A stretch of 25,204 nucleotides of DNA from Sphingobacterium sp. UBA6711 (GTDB lineage: Bacteria; Bacteroidota; Bacteroidia; Sphingobacteriales; Sphingobacteriaceae): contig DKIT01000070.1 in the NCBI GenBank assembly GCA_002454415.1, positions 35,042 to 60,245 on the forward strand. Reading direction: 5' to 3'. The position numbers were made by a program, and so were the translations under genes. This document shows positions 1-7,601 of the stretch, one piece after another. Every line of letters starts with the position of its first letter. Position 1 is the first letter of the stretch. Under the pieces are notes generated by a model. It was not told where the DNA came from. It worked only from the letters and a program-made list of their open reading frames with translations, and made no database searches.

Positions 1-364
1 CGTCTTTGAGCCTTAAGAAAGAGAATTTATTTTCTTTTTGATCTAATGAAAGAGATTTAATCTCGTTTTGATTGACAGTTACTTTTTCTAATCCATATAA
101 ATTGAGTGCAAGGAATACCAAAGGAAGCTCCATATTTTCCTCAGCATGAACAATATATTCAATATTGAATTGGCTCTGATAATCATAATCCTGCGAATCG
201 CGTACAATATGGATGTCTATACGTTCGCGGAGCACTTTGGCTTTATGCGAAGGAATCAATTGCGCTGTTATGCTATGTGGACCAAAAGGATTAGCCATAT
301 TCGCTGATAGCGTCAACACAGCGAGCAAAAGAATAATCGTTAGACTGATGATCCTTATGTTCAT
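1..364 (-). CDS. Exported protein of unknown function, N-terminal part (truncated by window edge)
   Basis: An open frame on the minus strand starts at an ATG (complement of 362-364) and runs without a stop off the left edge, giving 121 visible residues. The first 20 or so residues (MNIRIISLTIILLLAVLTLS) form a hydrophobic signal peptide or signal anchor with no lipobox cysteine. The following part begins ANMANPFGPHSITAQLIPSH and continues with a mixed polar/aliphatic pattern that looks like beta strands (for example QSQFNIEYIVHAEENMELPL). I do not recognise a family. An exported or membrane-anchored beta-rich domain is the most that can be said; the C-terminal domain that would identify it lies outside the window. 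An antisense frame over the same bases has no supporting feature and is treated as a shadow. Confidence 0.6.
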   Translation of the reverse strand, partial: MNIRIISLTIILLLAVLTLSANMANPFGPHSITAQLIPSHKAKVLRERIDIHIVRDSQDYDYQSQFNIEYIVHAEENMELPLVFLALNLYGLEKVTVNQNEIKSLSLDQKENKFSFLRLKD

Positions 365-413
365 ACTTTTTTATTATTTGAAAGCTTCCATCTGCTAGCG
401 TGATGGAATGCCC

Positions 414-430
414 CGAGCTATACAAGCTCG
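414..430. repeat. Short perfect hairpin upstream of the left-edge gene
   Basis: CGAGCT at 414-419 and AGCTCG at 425-430 form a perfect 6-bp stem around a 5-nt loop. It lies 50 bp upstream of the start of the minus-strand left-edge gene, so it would fall in its promoter or 5' leader. No U-run follows on either strand, so it is not a convincing terminator. Role unknown. Confidence 0.35.
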
Positions 431-566
431 TTTATGTCTTTGCTTGAAAGTATAAAATAAAAGGAACAAATAAAATACTGATTTTAGATCCGCAGCTGAA
501 AATTGGGCAAATCGTTGATTGGACAATATATAGCGGGGGAACTAAGACAATCCAATTTATATCCGT

Positions 567-609
567 AAAAAGAAAGACCCATACGATCATCGTATAGGTC
601 TTTCTTTTT
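567..609 (-). terminator. Hairpin terminator downstream of sucB
   Basis: Arms 567-586 and 590-609 pair over 20 positions with a single mismatch (C580/A596) and a 3-nt loop. The outer part of the stem is an A-run on one side and a T-run on the other, so it works as an intrinsic terminator on either strand. It begins 20 bp beyond the sucB stop codon, in the right place to end the sucA-sucB transcript. Confidence 0.85.
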
Positions 610-629
610 GTTATAATTTTGGGTGCGGA

Positions 630-1871
630 TTACACACCTAATAATAAACGAGCGGGATCTTCCAATAATTGTTTTACACGAACCAAGAAGCTTACGGATT
701 CACGGCCATCAATGATGCGGTGATCGTAAGAAAGTGCGATATACATCATTGGACGGATGACAACTTGACCATTTTCAGCGATAGGACGTTGGATAATGTT
801 GTGCATACCCAAGATTGCTGATTGTGGAGCGTTGATGATCGGAGTAGACATCATTGATCCGAATACACCACCGTTGGTAATCGTAAATGTACCACCGGTC
901 ATTTCATCGATTGTTAATTTGTTGTCACGAGCTTTGCCAGCTAAAGTTGCAATTGCTTTTTCGATTTGTTCCAATGACATTGCATCAGCGTTACGGATAA
1001 TTGGAACAACCAAACCTTTAGGGGCGGAAACTGCGATTGAAATATCTGCGAAGTCAGAATATACAATTTCATTGTCTTCGATACGCGCATTTACAGCAGG
1101 CCACTCAGCCAATGCCGTTGTAACCGCTTTTGTAAAGAAGGACATGAAACCAAGACCGATTCCAAATTTCTCTTTAAAAGTATCTTTATATTTAGCACGT
1201 AAATCCATGATCGGTTGCATGTTAACTTCATTGAAAGTAGTCAACATAGCCGTTTCATTTTTTACAGCAACTAAGCGTTTTGCGATCGTTTTACGTAATG
1301 AAGATAATTTCTCACGACGTTCGTTTCTAGAACCAGCTACAGGCGTTGCTGTCGCAGCAGGAGCAGCGGCAGGTTTTGCTGCAGGAGCCGCAGCTTTAGC
1401 AGCAGGTTGAGCTTTTTCGGCATCTTCTTTTGTGATGCGACCTTCCTTACCTGTTCCTTTTATTGTAGAAGGATCAATTCCTTTTTCTCTTAAGATTTTT
1501 GCAGCAGCAGGAGAAGCTGTACCAGCAGCATAGCTATCTGGATCTTCATCTTTTGCAGCGGCAGCCGCAACTGGAGCTGCATTTGATGCTTCTGCAGCAG
1601 GGGCAGCAGCTGGAGCCGAACCATCGGCAGGAGCAGCACCTTCTTCAATTGTACAAACAACAGCACCGATTTCTAAAGTATCACCTTCTTGTGCAATGAT
1701 TCTTAAGATACCTGCTTTCTCAGCTGGTAATTCAAACGTTGCTTTGTCTGATTCCAGTTCGGCGATGTTTTCATCCATCTCCACATAATCGCCATCTTGT
1801 TTCAACCATTGTGATAAGGTTACCTCCGTGATTGATTCACCTACGGTTGGTACTTTAATTTCTAAGCTCAT
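630..1871 (-). CDS. sucB: Dihydrolipoyllysine-residue succinyltransferase, E2 of 2-oxoglutarate dehydrogenase
   Basis: E2 core of the 2-oxoglutarate dehydrogenase complex. It accepts the succinyl group from E1 on its lipoyl arm and transfers it to CoA in the TCA cycle (cytoplasmic). The 413 residues contain, in order, an N-terminal lipoyl domain (about 2-77, with the lipoylated lysine K43 in ESDKATFE), an Ala/Pro-rich linker (about 80-112), a peripheral subunit-binding domain (about 113-152, ASPAAAKILREKGID), a second Ala/Pro linker, and the catalytic acyltransferase domain (about 185-413). The HxxxDG active-site motif is present (H384, D388 in YDHRIIDGR). Length and single lipoyl domain match bacterial SucB. 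It follows sucA by 64 bp on the same strand, which supports the 2-oxoglutarate rather than pyruvate assignment. The E3 gene is not in this window. Confidence 0.96.
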   Translation of the reverse strand: MSLEIKVPTVGESITEVTLSQWLKQDGDYVEMDENIAELESDKATFELPAEKAGILRIIAQEGDTLEIGAVVCTIEEGAAPADGSAPAAAPAAEASNAAPVAAAAAKDEDPDSYAAGTASPAAAKILREKGIDPSTIKGTGKEGRITKEDAEKAQPAAKAAAPAAKPAAAPAATATPVAGSRNERREKLSSLRKTIAKRLVAVKNETAMLTTFNEVNMQPIMDLRAKYKDTFKEKFGIGLGFMSFFTKAVTTALAEWPAVNARIEDNEIVYSDFADISIAVSAPKGLVVPIIRNADAMSLEQIEKAIATLAGKARDNKLTIDEMTGGTFTITNGGVFGSMMSTPIINAPQSAILGMHNIIQRPIAENGQVVIRPMMYIALSYDHRIIDGRESVSFLVRVKQLLEDPARLLLGV

Positions 1872-1890
1872 ATATAATGTTCTTTATTGA

Positions 1891-1920
1891 CAATTGCGTC
1901 CTATAGATAAGACGCAATTG
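1891..1920 (-). repeat. Perfect intercistronic hairpin between sucA and sucB
   Basis: CAATTGCGTC at 1891-1900 and GACGCAATTG at 1911-1920 are perfect inverted repeats around a 10-nt loop. It lies in the 64-bp gap between the sucA stop and the sucB start. In the direction of transcription the stem is followed by UCAAUAAAGA, not a U-run, so it is unlikely to terminate. An mRNA-processing or stability hairpin that sets the E1:E2 ratio is possible; this role is inferred. Confidence 0.7.
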
Positions 1921-1935
1921 ATTTTAAATTGTTTT

Positions 1936-4677
1936 TTATTCGAATGATTTATTTAAGATCGCTGCTTGTTGCGCAACGTGTTGTTTCATGTAACCTGTTG
2001 CTGTACTTCCACTTTCTTTACGTGCTACAAAGCCCGTAAATGCGATTTCAGTTCCCATTAGTTTACGGCAGTAGTAAGACCATGCTCCCATGTTCTCATT
2101 CTCTTCCTGAACCCAAACAAACTCTTTGGCTTTGTTGTATTTTTTGCGGATCGCTTTTAATTGTTCTGTTGGAATTGGGAATAATTGTTCCAATCTGACG
2201 ATAGCAACATCTTTGCGTTTGTCCGCTTCTTGTTTCTCTAATAAGTCGTAGTAAACTTTACCAGAGCAGAATAGGACACGTTTAACGTCTTTAGCCGCAA
2301 CATTTGCATCATCGATTACCTCTTGGAAAACACCTTCCGTGAAGTCTTTTAATGGAGAAACTACTTTCGGGTGGCGTAGCAACGATTTTGGCGTAAATAC
2401 AACCAATGGTTTACGGAACTCACGTACCAGTTGACGACGTAACAGGTGGAAATAGTTCGCTGGAGTAGTACAGTTTGCTAAGATCATATTCTCATCCGCA
2501 CATAATTCCAAGAATCTTTCAATACGTGCTGAAGAGTGCTCAGGACCCTGTCCTTCCATACCATGAGGAAGCATCATGACCAAACCGTTAGAACGTTTCC
2601 ATTTTGTCTCCGCACTCGATAGATACTGATCGACGATGATTTGAGCACCGTTATAGAAATCGCCAAATTGAGCTTCCCAGATTGTCAATGAATTTGGATT
2701 AGAAGATGCATAACCGTATTCAAAGCCCAAAACAGCATATTCTGAAAGCAATGAATTGTAGATGGAGAATTTGTCACCACCTTTGATATTGGCTAAAGGA
2801 ACATATTTCTCTTCCGAGTCCTCCAATGTCAATACAGCATGACGGTGAGAGAAAGTACCACGTTGTACGTCTTGACCAGAAATACGGACACGGTTACCTT
2901 GATCCAATAATGTTGCATAAGCCATCAATTCGCCCATTGCCCAATCGTATGCATCATTACTGATCATTTTTGCACGATCTTCGAATAAACGCGTGATTTT
3001 ACGGAAGAATTTCTTGTCTGAAGGTAAAGTTGTAATTTCTTCTGCCAATTTCAAGAAAAGATCTTTTGCAACTTTCGTTTTGTCAGAAGTTGTCAAAACC
3101 TCACCTTTCTTTGCTGGGCGCAATCCTTCCCAAGCACCTTTAAACATCGGAATTTCCTCGGTCAGTACTTCAACTTCCTTAGCTTCCTCAAATTTAGACT
3201 GCAGTGCAGTTTTAAATTCTTTTTCAATGGTTTTAGAATACGCTTCATCGATACTTCCATCAGCAATTAATTTTTTCGCGTAAACTTCCTTTGGATTAGG
3301 ATGTTTTTCGATGATTTTATACAACAATGGTTGCGTGAATTTTGGTTCATCCGCCTCATTGTGACCGAATCTTCTATAACATAATAAATCGATAAATACG
3401 TCTGTCTTATATTTTTGACGGTATTCAACGGCTAAATTAATTGCATATACGACAGCCTCAGCATCATCACCGTTGACATGGAATACGGGTGAAGAAGTAA
3501 TTTTTGCAACATCTGTACAGTATGTTCCAGAACGGGCGTCTTTGTAGTTTGTAGTAAATCCGATTTGGTTATTAATAACGATATGTACGGTACCGCCAGT
3601 TTTGTAACCATCCAATTTCGACATTTGGGTTACTTCATATACGACACCCTGACCTGCGATAGCCGCATCGCCATGAATAATGATAGGAGCTATTTTAGAG
3701 GAGTCGCCATCGTATTTGAAGTCGATTTTAGAACGGACCATACCTTCTACAATTGGATCTACAGTCTCCAGATGTGAAGGGTTTGGTGCCAAACTTAAAT
3801 GGACCGATTTGCCATCATTTGTCTTAACTTCAGAAGAGAATCCCAAGTGGTATTTTACGTCACCACCAAAATTTACTTCCGGATCATCAGCATACGTTTT
3901 ACCTTCAAATTCAGAGAATACTGATTTGTAGGATTTGCCCATGATATTCGTCAAAACATTCAATCGGCCACGGTGAGCCATACCAATAACAAATTCTTGA
4001 ATACCAATTTCAGCACCTTTTTCGATGACAGAGTCCAATGCTGGAATTAAGCTTTCAGCACCTTCCAATGAAAAACGTTTTTGGCCTAAAAATTTAGTAC
4101 CTAAGAAGTTTTCGAATACGACGGCGTGGTTTAATTTGTTTAGGATTCTCTTTTTCGTATCCAAGGAGAATTTTGGCATGTTGCGATCCGCTTCCATGCG
4201 GTCTTGCAACCATTTTATTTTCTCAGGATTACGGATATATTTGAATTCTGCACCGATAGAACGGCAATAGGTATCTTCGACAAGTTGGCGGATATCTTTT
4301 AAAGTCGCTGGACCTAAGCCAACTTCAACACCAGCATTGAAAACTGTGTTCATGTCTGTTTCAGCAAGACCAAACGTTTCCAGTTCCTTTCCAGGATAGT
4401 ATTTACGTCTCTCACGAACAGGATTGGTGTGTGTGAAAAGATGGCCGCGATCGCGGTAACCATTGATCATGTTAAGCACGTTGATTTCTTTCAATACGTG
4501 CTCAGGTGTAGCTTCACCTACTGAGCTTGTTGTTCCACCAGCGTTTTGACCAAAATCAAAACCTTCAAAGAATTTTTGCCATCCGAAATCTACCGATTGG
4601 GGATCTTGCTTGTACGATTGATATAAGCCATCGACATAAGCCGAATCTGCATTACTCAAATATGTCAGATTGTCCAT
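1936..4677 (-). CDS. sucA: 2-oxoglutarate dehydrogenase E1 component
   Basis: Thiamine-diphosphate-dependent E1 subunit that decarboxylates 2-oxoglutarate and succinylates the lipoyl arm of SucB. At 913 residues it is close to the usual ~930. The N-terminal segment (residues 4-40, with YVDGLYQSYKQDPQSVD and WQKFFEGF) is the conserved region typical of E1o and absent from pyruvate E1. The dehydrogenase domain carries AHRGRLN (H235), NPSHLE (H302), the ThDP/Mg motif starting GDAAIAGQG (336 on) and ending in NNQIGF (369-374). The C-terminal transketolase-like pyrimidine domain includes SGQDVQRGTFSHRHA and LPHGMEGQGPEHSSAR. The start ATG (complement of 4675-4677) fits the conserved N terminus and a TAACTTTG promoter element 26 bp upstream. 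It is followed by sucB on the same strand. Confidence 0.97.
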   Translation of the reverse strand: MDNLTYLSNADSAYVDGLYQSYKQDPQSVDFGWQKFFEGFDFGQNAGGTTSSVGEATPEHVLKEINVLNMINGYRDRGHLFTHTNPVRERRKYYPGKELETFGLAETDMNTVFNAGVEVGLGPATLKDIRQLVEDTYCRSIGAEFKYIRNPEKIKWLQDRMEADRNMPKFSLDTKKRILNKLNHAVVFENFLGTKFLGQKRFSLEGAESLIPALDSVIEKGAEIGIQEFVIGMAHRGRLNVLTNIMGKSYKSVFSEFEGKTYADDPEVNFGGDVKYHLGFSSEVKTNDGKSVHLSLAPNPSHLETVDPIVEGMVRSKIDFKYDGDSSKIAPIIIHGDAAIAGQGVVYEVTQMSKLDGYKTGGTVHIVINNQIGFTTNYKDARSGTYCTDVAKITSSPVFHVNGDDAEAVVYAINLAVEYRQKYKTDVFIDLLCYRRFGHNEADEPKFTQPLLYKIIEKHPNPKEVYAKKLIADGSIDEAYSKTIEKEFKTALQSKFEEAKEVEVLTEEIPMFKGAWEGLRPAKKGEVLTTSDKTKVAKDLFLKLAEEITTLPSDKKFFRKITRLFEDRAKMISNDAYDWAMGELMAYATLLDQGNRVRISGQDVQRGTFSHRHAVLTLEDSEEKYVPLANIKGGDKFSIYNSLLSEYAVLGFEYGYASSNPNSLTIWEAQFGDFYNGAQIIVDQYLSSAETKWKRSNGLVMMLPHGMEGQGPEHSSARIERFLELCADENMILANCTTPANYFHLLRRQLVREFRKPLVVFTPKSLLRHPKVVSPLKDFTEGVFQEVIDDANVAAKDVKRVLFCSGKVYYDLLEKQEADKRKDVAIVRLEQLFPIPTEQLKAIRKKYNKAKEFVWVQEENENMGAWSYYCRKLMGTEIAFTGFVARKESGSTATGYMKQHVAQQAAILNKSFE

Positions 4678-4702
4678 TTACAATTAAAACTATGAAATTT
4701 GT

Positions 4703-4732
4703 CAAAGTTATGAATAAAAAAAGAGTTTCTAA
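4703..4732 (-). promoter_or_regulatory. Bacteroidota-type promoter for sucA
   Basis: On the minus strand a perfect TAnnTTTG -7 element (TAACTTTG, complement of 4703-4710) is preceded, 18 nt upstream, by TTAG (4729-4732), a partial match to the TTTG -33 element. Transcription would begin near 4696, leaving a short leader before the sucA ATG at 4677. The -7 match is direct; assignment as the promoter is inference. Confidence 0.55.
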
Positions 4733-4858
4733 TACTGAAATTGAATAATTTAATCAATAAATCTATCCAAATCTTAACTTTTTTAGCGTGTTTTAAATGG
4801 GCTTCCCGAAACCCTATAAAATCCTTTTGTGATGAAATTATTTATTTCGGCCGAAGAT

Positions 4859-6133
4859 TTATCGGATGAACAATTCATCCAGTTTAGGAAGTCCATTTGG
4901 GAAGTTTGTTTTGATCAATTTTTGCCAATCCAATGCCTTGTTATCCTTTTCACTCGTCCCAACACCTGCTACATGTGACCATTGCCCATAGACGGTTGCT
5001 GGGGAATAGTCCAACAGGTGTTCTTCAAACCACGAAGCGCCCTTGAGCCAATCAACACGATATTCATGGACCAAGTAGCTAGCGGCAATCAAACGTGCTG
5101 AATAAGGAATATATCCGGTCTTTTGCAATTGAATCATCACGCTATTGATAAATTCGTGTTCCGTCTGTCCGGATTTCCATTTTTCGAATAGCTCTGTGTG
5201 ATCTTCCAAGGCTGCTACTTCGTGCTGTGTGCCACTTTTCGTACCCAACGATTTGAAAAATATATTGGGGTATTTCTTGAGCATGAACCTAAAATAATCT
5301 CGCCAGAGGAGAATGTCTATGATTTTTTCAAAACGCTTGTCTTTTTTACCTTCGCCAAGTTTTTTGATATTGTTATACAATAAGATAGGGGATAATGCGC
5401 CCGAAGCAATGAACGGTCCGAGTATAAGCGGATCCTGTTCTGTTTCAGGATAGGTTGACAATACTGCATGCATAATGCTGAGTGCCGTATCTTCGCCTCC
5501 GATCACATAAATGTCATCGACCGATTTAATGTCCTCCTCCGAATAACCTAAATCTTTTAATGTAGGAATTTTGGTGTCCTCCAGGTGTGGGGGCGTCAGA
5601 AAATTTGTTGGGAATGGAATCGGTTGCCTAACTATGCTTTCCCGTTCAACCTTTTTCTTAAAAACCGAAAAACCATTTGGAATATCTTTGATCGGAAAAG
5701 GGAGATCTTCCTTATGATAAAGCGTGTGACCAATGAAATGCCGTAAGTTTATTTTGCTGCTCCATAGTTCACTCTCCACCCTTTCAGAGATGGAAGTTTC
5801 TCTCAAGGCAACTTCTCGATGATGATAAACTTCATTGACCTGATATTTTTGCGCAATACGCGGAATAATATCTTCCGGTTTACCGACATACGTTAGTAAG
5901 TCGCTGCCTTGCGCTTTTAGTTTCTCTTTTAACGCTGTTACGGCTTCAATCAAAAATGCGGCGCGTAAGACGCCTGTATTTAACGTGCCAAATTGATTCC
6001 GGTCAAAATATCGGGGGTCAAAACAATAAACCGGGATTATAAATGAACTTTTTTCAGAAGCTTGATAAAACACTTCATTATCATGAAGTCTTAAATCATT
6101 TCTAAACCAGATCATTATTGCCCTTTTGTCCAT
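4859..6133 (-). CDS. Cryptochrome/photolyase-like protein, DASH-like, with diverged FAD pocket
   Basis: Member of the cryptochrome/DNA photolyase family (424 residues). The N-terminal photolyase alpha/beta domain (about 5-135) is typical: IMIWFRNDLRLHDNE, VYCFDPRYF, GSDLLTYVGKPEDIIP. The connector LYHKEDLPFPI, followed by FSVFKKKVE, resembles cry-DASH. The C-terminal FAD-binding helical domain (about 220-424) is recognisable (IASGALSP, LLWRDYFRF, DWLKGASWFEEHLLDY, YGQWSHVAGVG). By eye against E. coli PhrB, W277, R347, W362, D375 and W385 match W277, R344, W359, D372 and W382. However, the substrate glutamate (E274) is I274, the Asn/Arg pair N341/R342 is Y344/S345, the FAD-N5 asparagine (N378) is V381, and the TSxLSP phosphate motif is not visible. 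Repair activity is therefore uncertain. It sits upstream of sucA on the same strand but has its own promoter. The frame is intact, so this is not an obvious pseudogene. Confidence 0.85.
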   Translation of the reverse strand: MDKRAIMIWFRNDLRLHDNEVFYQASEKSSFIIPVYCFDPRYFDRNQFGTLNTGVLRAAFLIEAVTALKEKLKAQGSDLLTYVGKPEDIIPRIAQKYQVNEVYHHREVALRETSISERVESELWSSKINLRHFIGHTLYHKEDLPFPIKDIPNGFSVFKKKVERESIVRQPIPFPTNFLTPPHLEDTKIPTLKDLGYSEEDIKSVDDIYVIGGEDTALSIMHAVLSTYPETEQDPLILGPFIASGALSPILLYNNIKKLGEGKKDKRFEKIIDILLWRDYFRFMLKKYPNIFFKSLGTKSGTQHEVAALEDHTELFEKWKSGQTEHEFINSVMIQLQKTGYIPYSARLIAASYLVHEYRVDWLKGASWFEEHLLDYSPATVYGQWSHVAGVGTSEKDNKALDWQKLIKTNFPNGLPKLDELFIR

Positions 6134-6182
6134 AGATGTGAAGATAAATACTTTTTAGTGCAGCCTATTTTCAGTGGATTTA

Positions 6183-6212
6183 CAAATATATAAGGATATT
6201 GCGTTCTTGAAA
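6183..6212 (-). promoter_or_regulatory. Bacteroidota-type promoter for the photolyase-like gene
   Basis: On the minus strand TATATTTG (complement of 6183-6190) is a perfect TAnnTTTG -7 element, preceded 18 nt upstream by TTTC (6209-6212), a near match to the TTTG -33 element. It lies about 50 bp before the ATG at 6133. No light- or damage-responsive operator was recognised. Confidence 0.5.
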
Positions 6213-6462
6213 GTATTTAAATGTGAATTGACAAAAAAAGGACAAAGGACGAAAGGTTAATTTATCTAGGTTATTAAAAAATAAAAATAGTGTTAAACTT
6301 ATTTGATGTTTCTCTGTTCTAAAATCTAAGGAATTGCGATAATTGTTGATCGATATATTTGCGGATGAAACGCTCAAGATTATTTAAATAAATATATAAA
6401 TTGCAAGGTCATCCGCGATAAGTCGCCTAGGGAGGTTATCTTCATCTTTAAGAGGAAGATTT

Positions 6463-6513
6463 ATGGAAAATAAAAAAGAGTATTTTGGACGAAACCACCC
6501 GATGTTTGGATAA
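6463..6513 (+). CDS. Possible 16-residue small ORF upstream of the SDR gene
   Basis: An ATG at 6463 opens a short frame encoding MENKKEYFGRNHPMFG and ending in TAA at 6511-6513. It is preceded by AAGAGGAAG about 5 nt before the ATG, a better ribosome-binding site than most genes here have. It ends 56 bp before the likely SDR start. It could be a real small protein, a leader peptide or chance. There is no run of regulatory codons of the kind seen in amino-acid attenuation leaders. Low confidence. Confidence 0.2.
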   Translation: MENKKEYFGRNHPMFG

Positions 6514-6569
6514 GCTTTGAAGTAAAGGTGTCATTCAACATGGGGTTGCTAGCCATAAAAACAATGCCA

Positions 6570-7442
6570 ATGAAAAAGGTTTTAATCAGTGGGCTAAATA
6601 CCTATTTGGGGAGAAGAGCTTCCTGTTATCTACAAGCTGCAGATTTTGATGTGACAGGTTTGGTGCGCAACTTATCCCTTTTCAATAAGATTGTTAAGGA
6701 AAAAGTAACGGCAAAACTCTTTGAGCTCGATCTCTTGCGGAAAGGAGAAGCCTTTGATAATTTTCAGATCAGCAGCGACCTCAATTTTGGAATATATTTT
6801 ACACAGGTGCCCTCTTTGGATAACGATATTCAGCTCCAGCTGGAATTGCTCGGTCTACGTAACTTTGTAGAACTCTGTAAACGAGCAGGAAATAATCGGG
6901 TAATCTATGTCGCTAGGTTGATGGATGAGCATTTTTTGGAACCTGTTCGTAGCCTATTGGAAGTCCTGCGCGTACAATATACCATTGTTATCAAAAGCAG
7001 TGTTGTCGGAAAGGAGAGTGTATTGAATCGAATTTTTGGAAAGCTGGCAAAAAGACAGACCATTTTCTACTGGAATTGGGTAGCCTCCCTGAAATTTCGC
7101 CCTTTACCTCTGGTCGATGTATACCGCTGGCTGCGGGAAATGCCTTGGGAGAATAATTTTATTTCGGAGGTCATCTATCTCGGCGGTAATGAAGAAATAA
7201 CGTTTAGAGGGCTATTTTACAATTTTCTAAAATGTACCGCTGTAGCGCAAAAAAGAGAAATAGGTGTCAATAAATTTTTTGCGAAATTTTTGTTGAGTAG
7301 ACTCAATGATATTAATAAAGAAGATATTGATGAATTTCGACGGGTATTGTATTACGAAAAGAATGTGGATAATTCCACCTGGCAAATCACCCAGGCATTT
7401 GAATTTACGCCCTTGAATACTTATATCTGTAAGGATACTTGA
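6570..7442 (+). CDS. Atypical short-chain dehydrogenase/NAD(P)-binding protein (YbjT/NDUFA9-like)
   Basis: A 290-residue protein that begins directly with a Rossmann strand, MKKVLISGLNTYLGRR. It resembles the atypical SDR family with the TGANGYLGRR motif, but the central Gly of the loop is replaced by Thr (N-T instead of N-G). The later layout also fits that family: YTIVIKSSVVGKESVLNRIF corresponds to the usual R-x-x-x-x-GSGSASFE region, LKFRPLPLVDVYRWL to the QPIAIRDVIRYL region. No catalytic YxxxK is apparent, which is normal for NAD-sensing or scaffold members. The frame is open upstream to a GTG at 6528, with ATGs at 6540 and 6564. I chose 6570 because it puts the Rossmann strand at the N terminus as in the family. 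Substrate and role cannot be assigned. Confidence 0.7.
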   Translation: MKKVLISGLNTYLGRRASCYLQAADFDVTGLVRNLSLFNKIVKEKVTAKLFELDLLRKGEAFDNFQISSDLNFGIYFTQVPSLDNDIQLQLELLGLRNFVELCKRAGNNRVIYVARLMDEHFLEPVRSLLEVLRVQYTIVIKSSVVGKESVLNRIFGKLAKRQTIFYWNWVASLKFRPLPLVDVYRWLREMPWENNFISEVIYLGGNEEITFRGLFYNFLKCTAVAQKREIGVNKFFAKFLLSRLNDINKEDIDEFRRVLYYEKNVDNSTWQITQAFEFTPLNTYICKDT

Positions 7443-7537
7443 TTTTAGGATGGGCTCGGGTCTTTGGCTGTGTCGGCTGAGCTTGAACTCACATCTCCTT
7501 TCTTTGTTCACCTAGGGATATGCTTGGAAGTTTTTTC

Positions 7538-7571
7538 TTTGTTCAGCATATTAAATATTCTGCTAAATTTG
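7538..7571 (+). promoter_or_regulatory. Bacteroidota-type promoter for the ubiD-family gene
   Basis: TAAATTTG at 7564-7571 is a perfect TAnnTTTG -7 element. TTTG at 7538-7541 lies 22 nt upstream, slightly longer than the usual spacing. Transcription would start near 7577, about 25 bp before the ATG at 7602. Confidence 0.5.
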
Positions 7572-7601
7572 TGAATTAACGCGTTGATGCAGATTTAATA
7601 T

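Larger units (their letters stand above)
6134..6569. other. Divergent intergenic region, mostly non-coding
   Basis: About 430 bp, AT-rich, between the divergent photolyase-like and SDR genes. It holds the photolyase-side promoter (6183-6212) and a possible 16-codon ORF at 6463-6513. ATCTTC at 6439-6444 and GAAGAT near 6455-6460 could pair as a weak stem in front of that ORF. A 65-codon minus-strand frame at 6180-6377 overlaps the promoter, is rich in Phe/Leu/Asn and shows no domain or ribosome-binding site, so I do not call it a gene. No RNA gene or strong terminator was seen. Confidence 0.5.

Noticed and set aside
213..398. 61-codon plus-strand ORF near the left edge
   Set aside because: It is antisense to the minus-strand exported-protein gene, which has a proper signal peptide; the plus-strand frame has no ribosome-binding site or domain.
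796..1410. 204-codon plus-strand ORF inside sucB
   Set aside because: It is an antisense shadow of sucB, including its Ala/Pro-rich linker; the sucB frame carries all the catalytic motifs.
1328..1640. GCAGCAGGAGCAGC-type repeats that look like a tandem repeat element
   Set aside because: They encode the Ala/Pro-rich linkers of SucB and need no other explanation.
1499..1699. Gln/Leu-rich plus-strand ORF
   Set aside because: The Gln-rich composition simply comes from the antisense reading of the repetitive Ala/Pro linker of sucB.
4800..4815. GGGCTTC/GAAACCC hairpin as terminator of the photolyase-like gene
   Set aside because: It has an internal mismatch, a 2-nt loop and no U-run in the direction of transcription.
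6180..6377. 65-codon minus-strand ORF upstream of the photolyase-like gene
   Set aside because: Low-complexity composition, no ribosome-binding site, and it overlaps the likely photolyase promoter.
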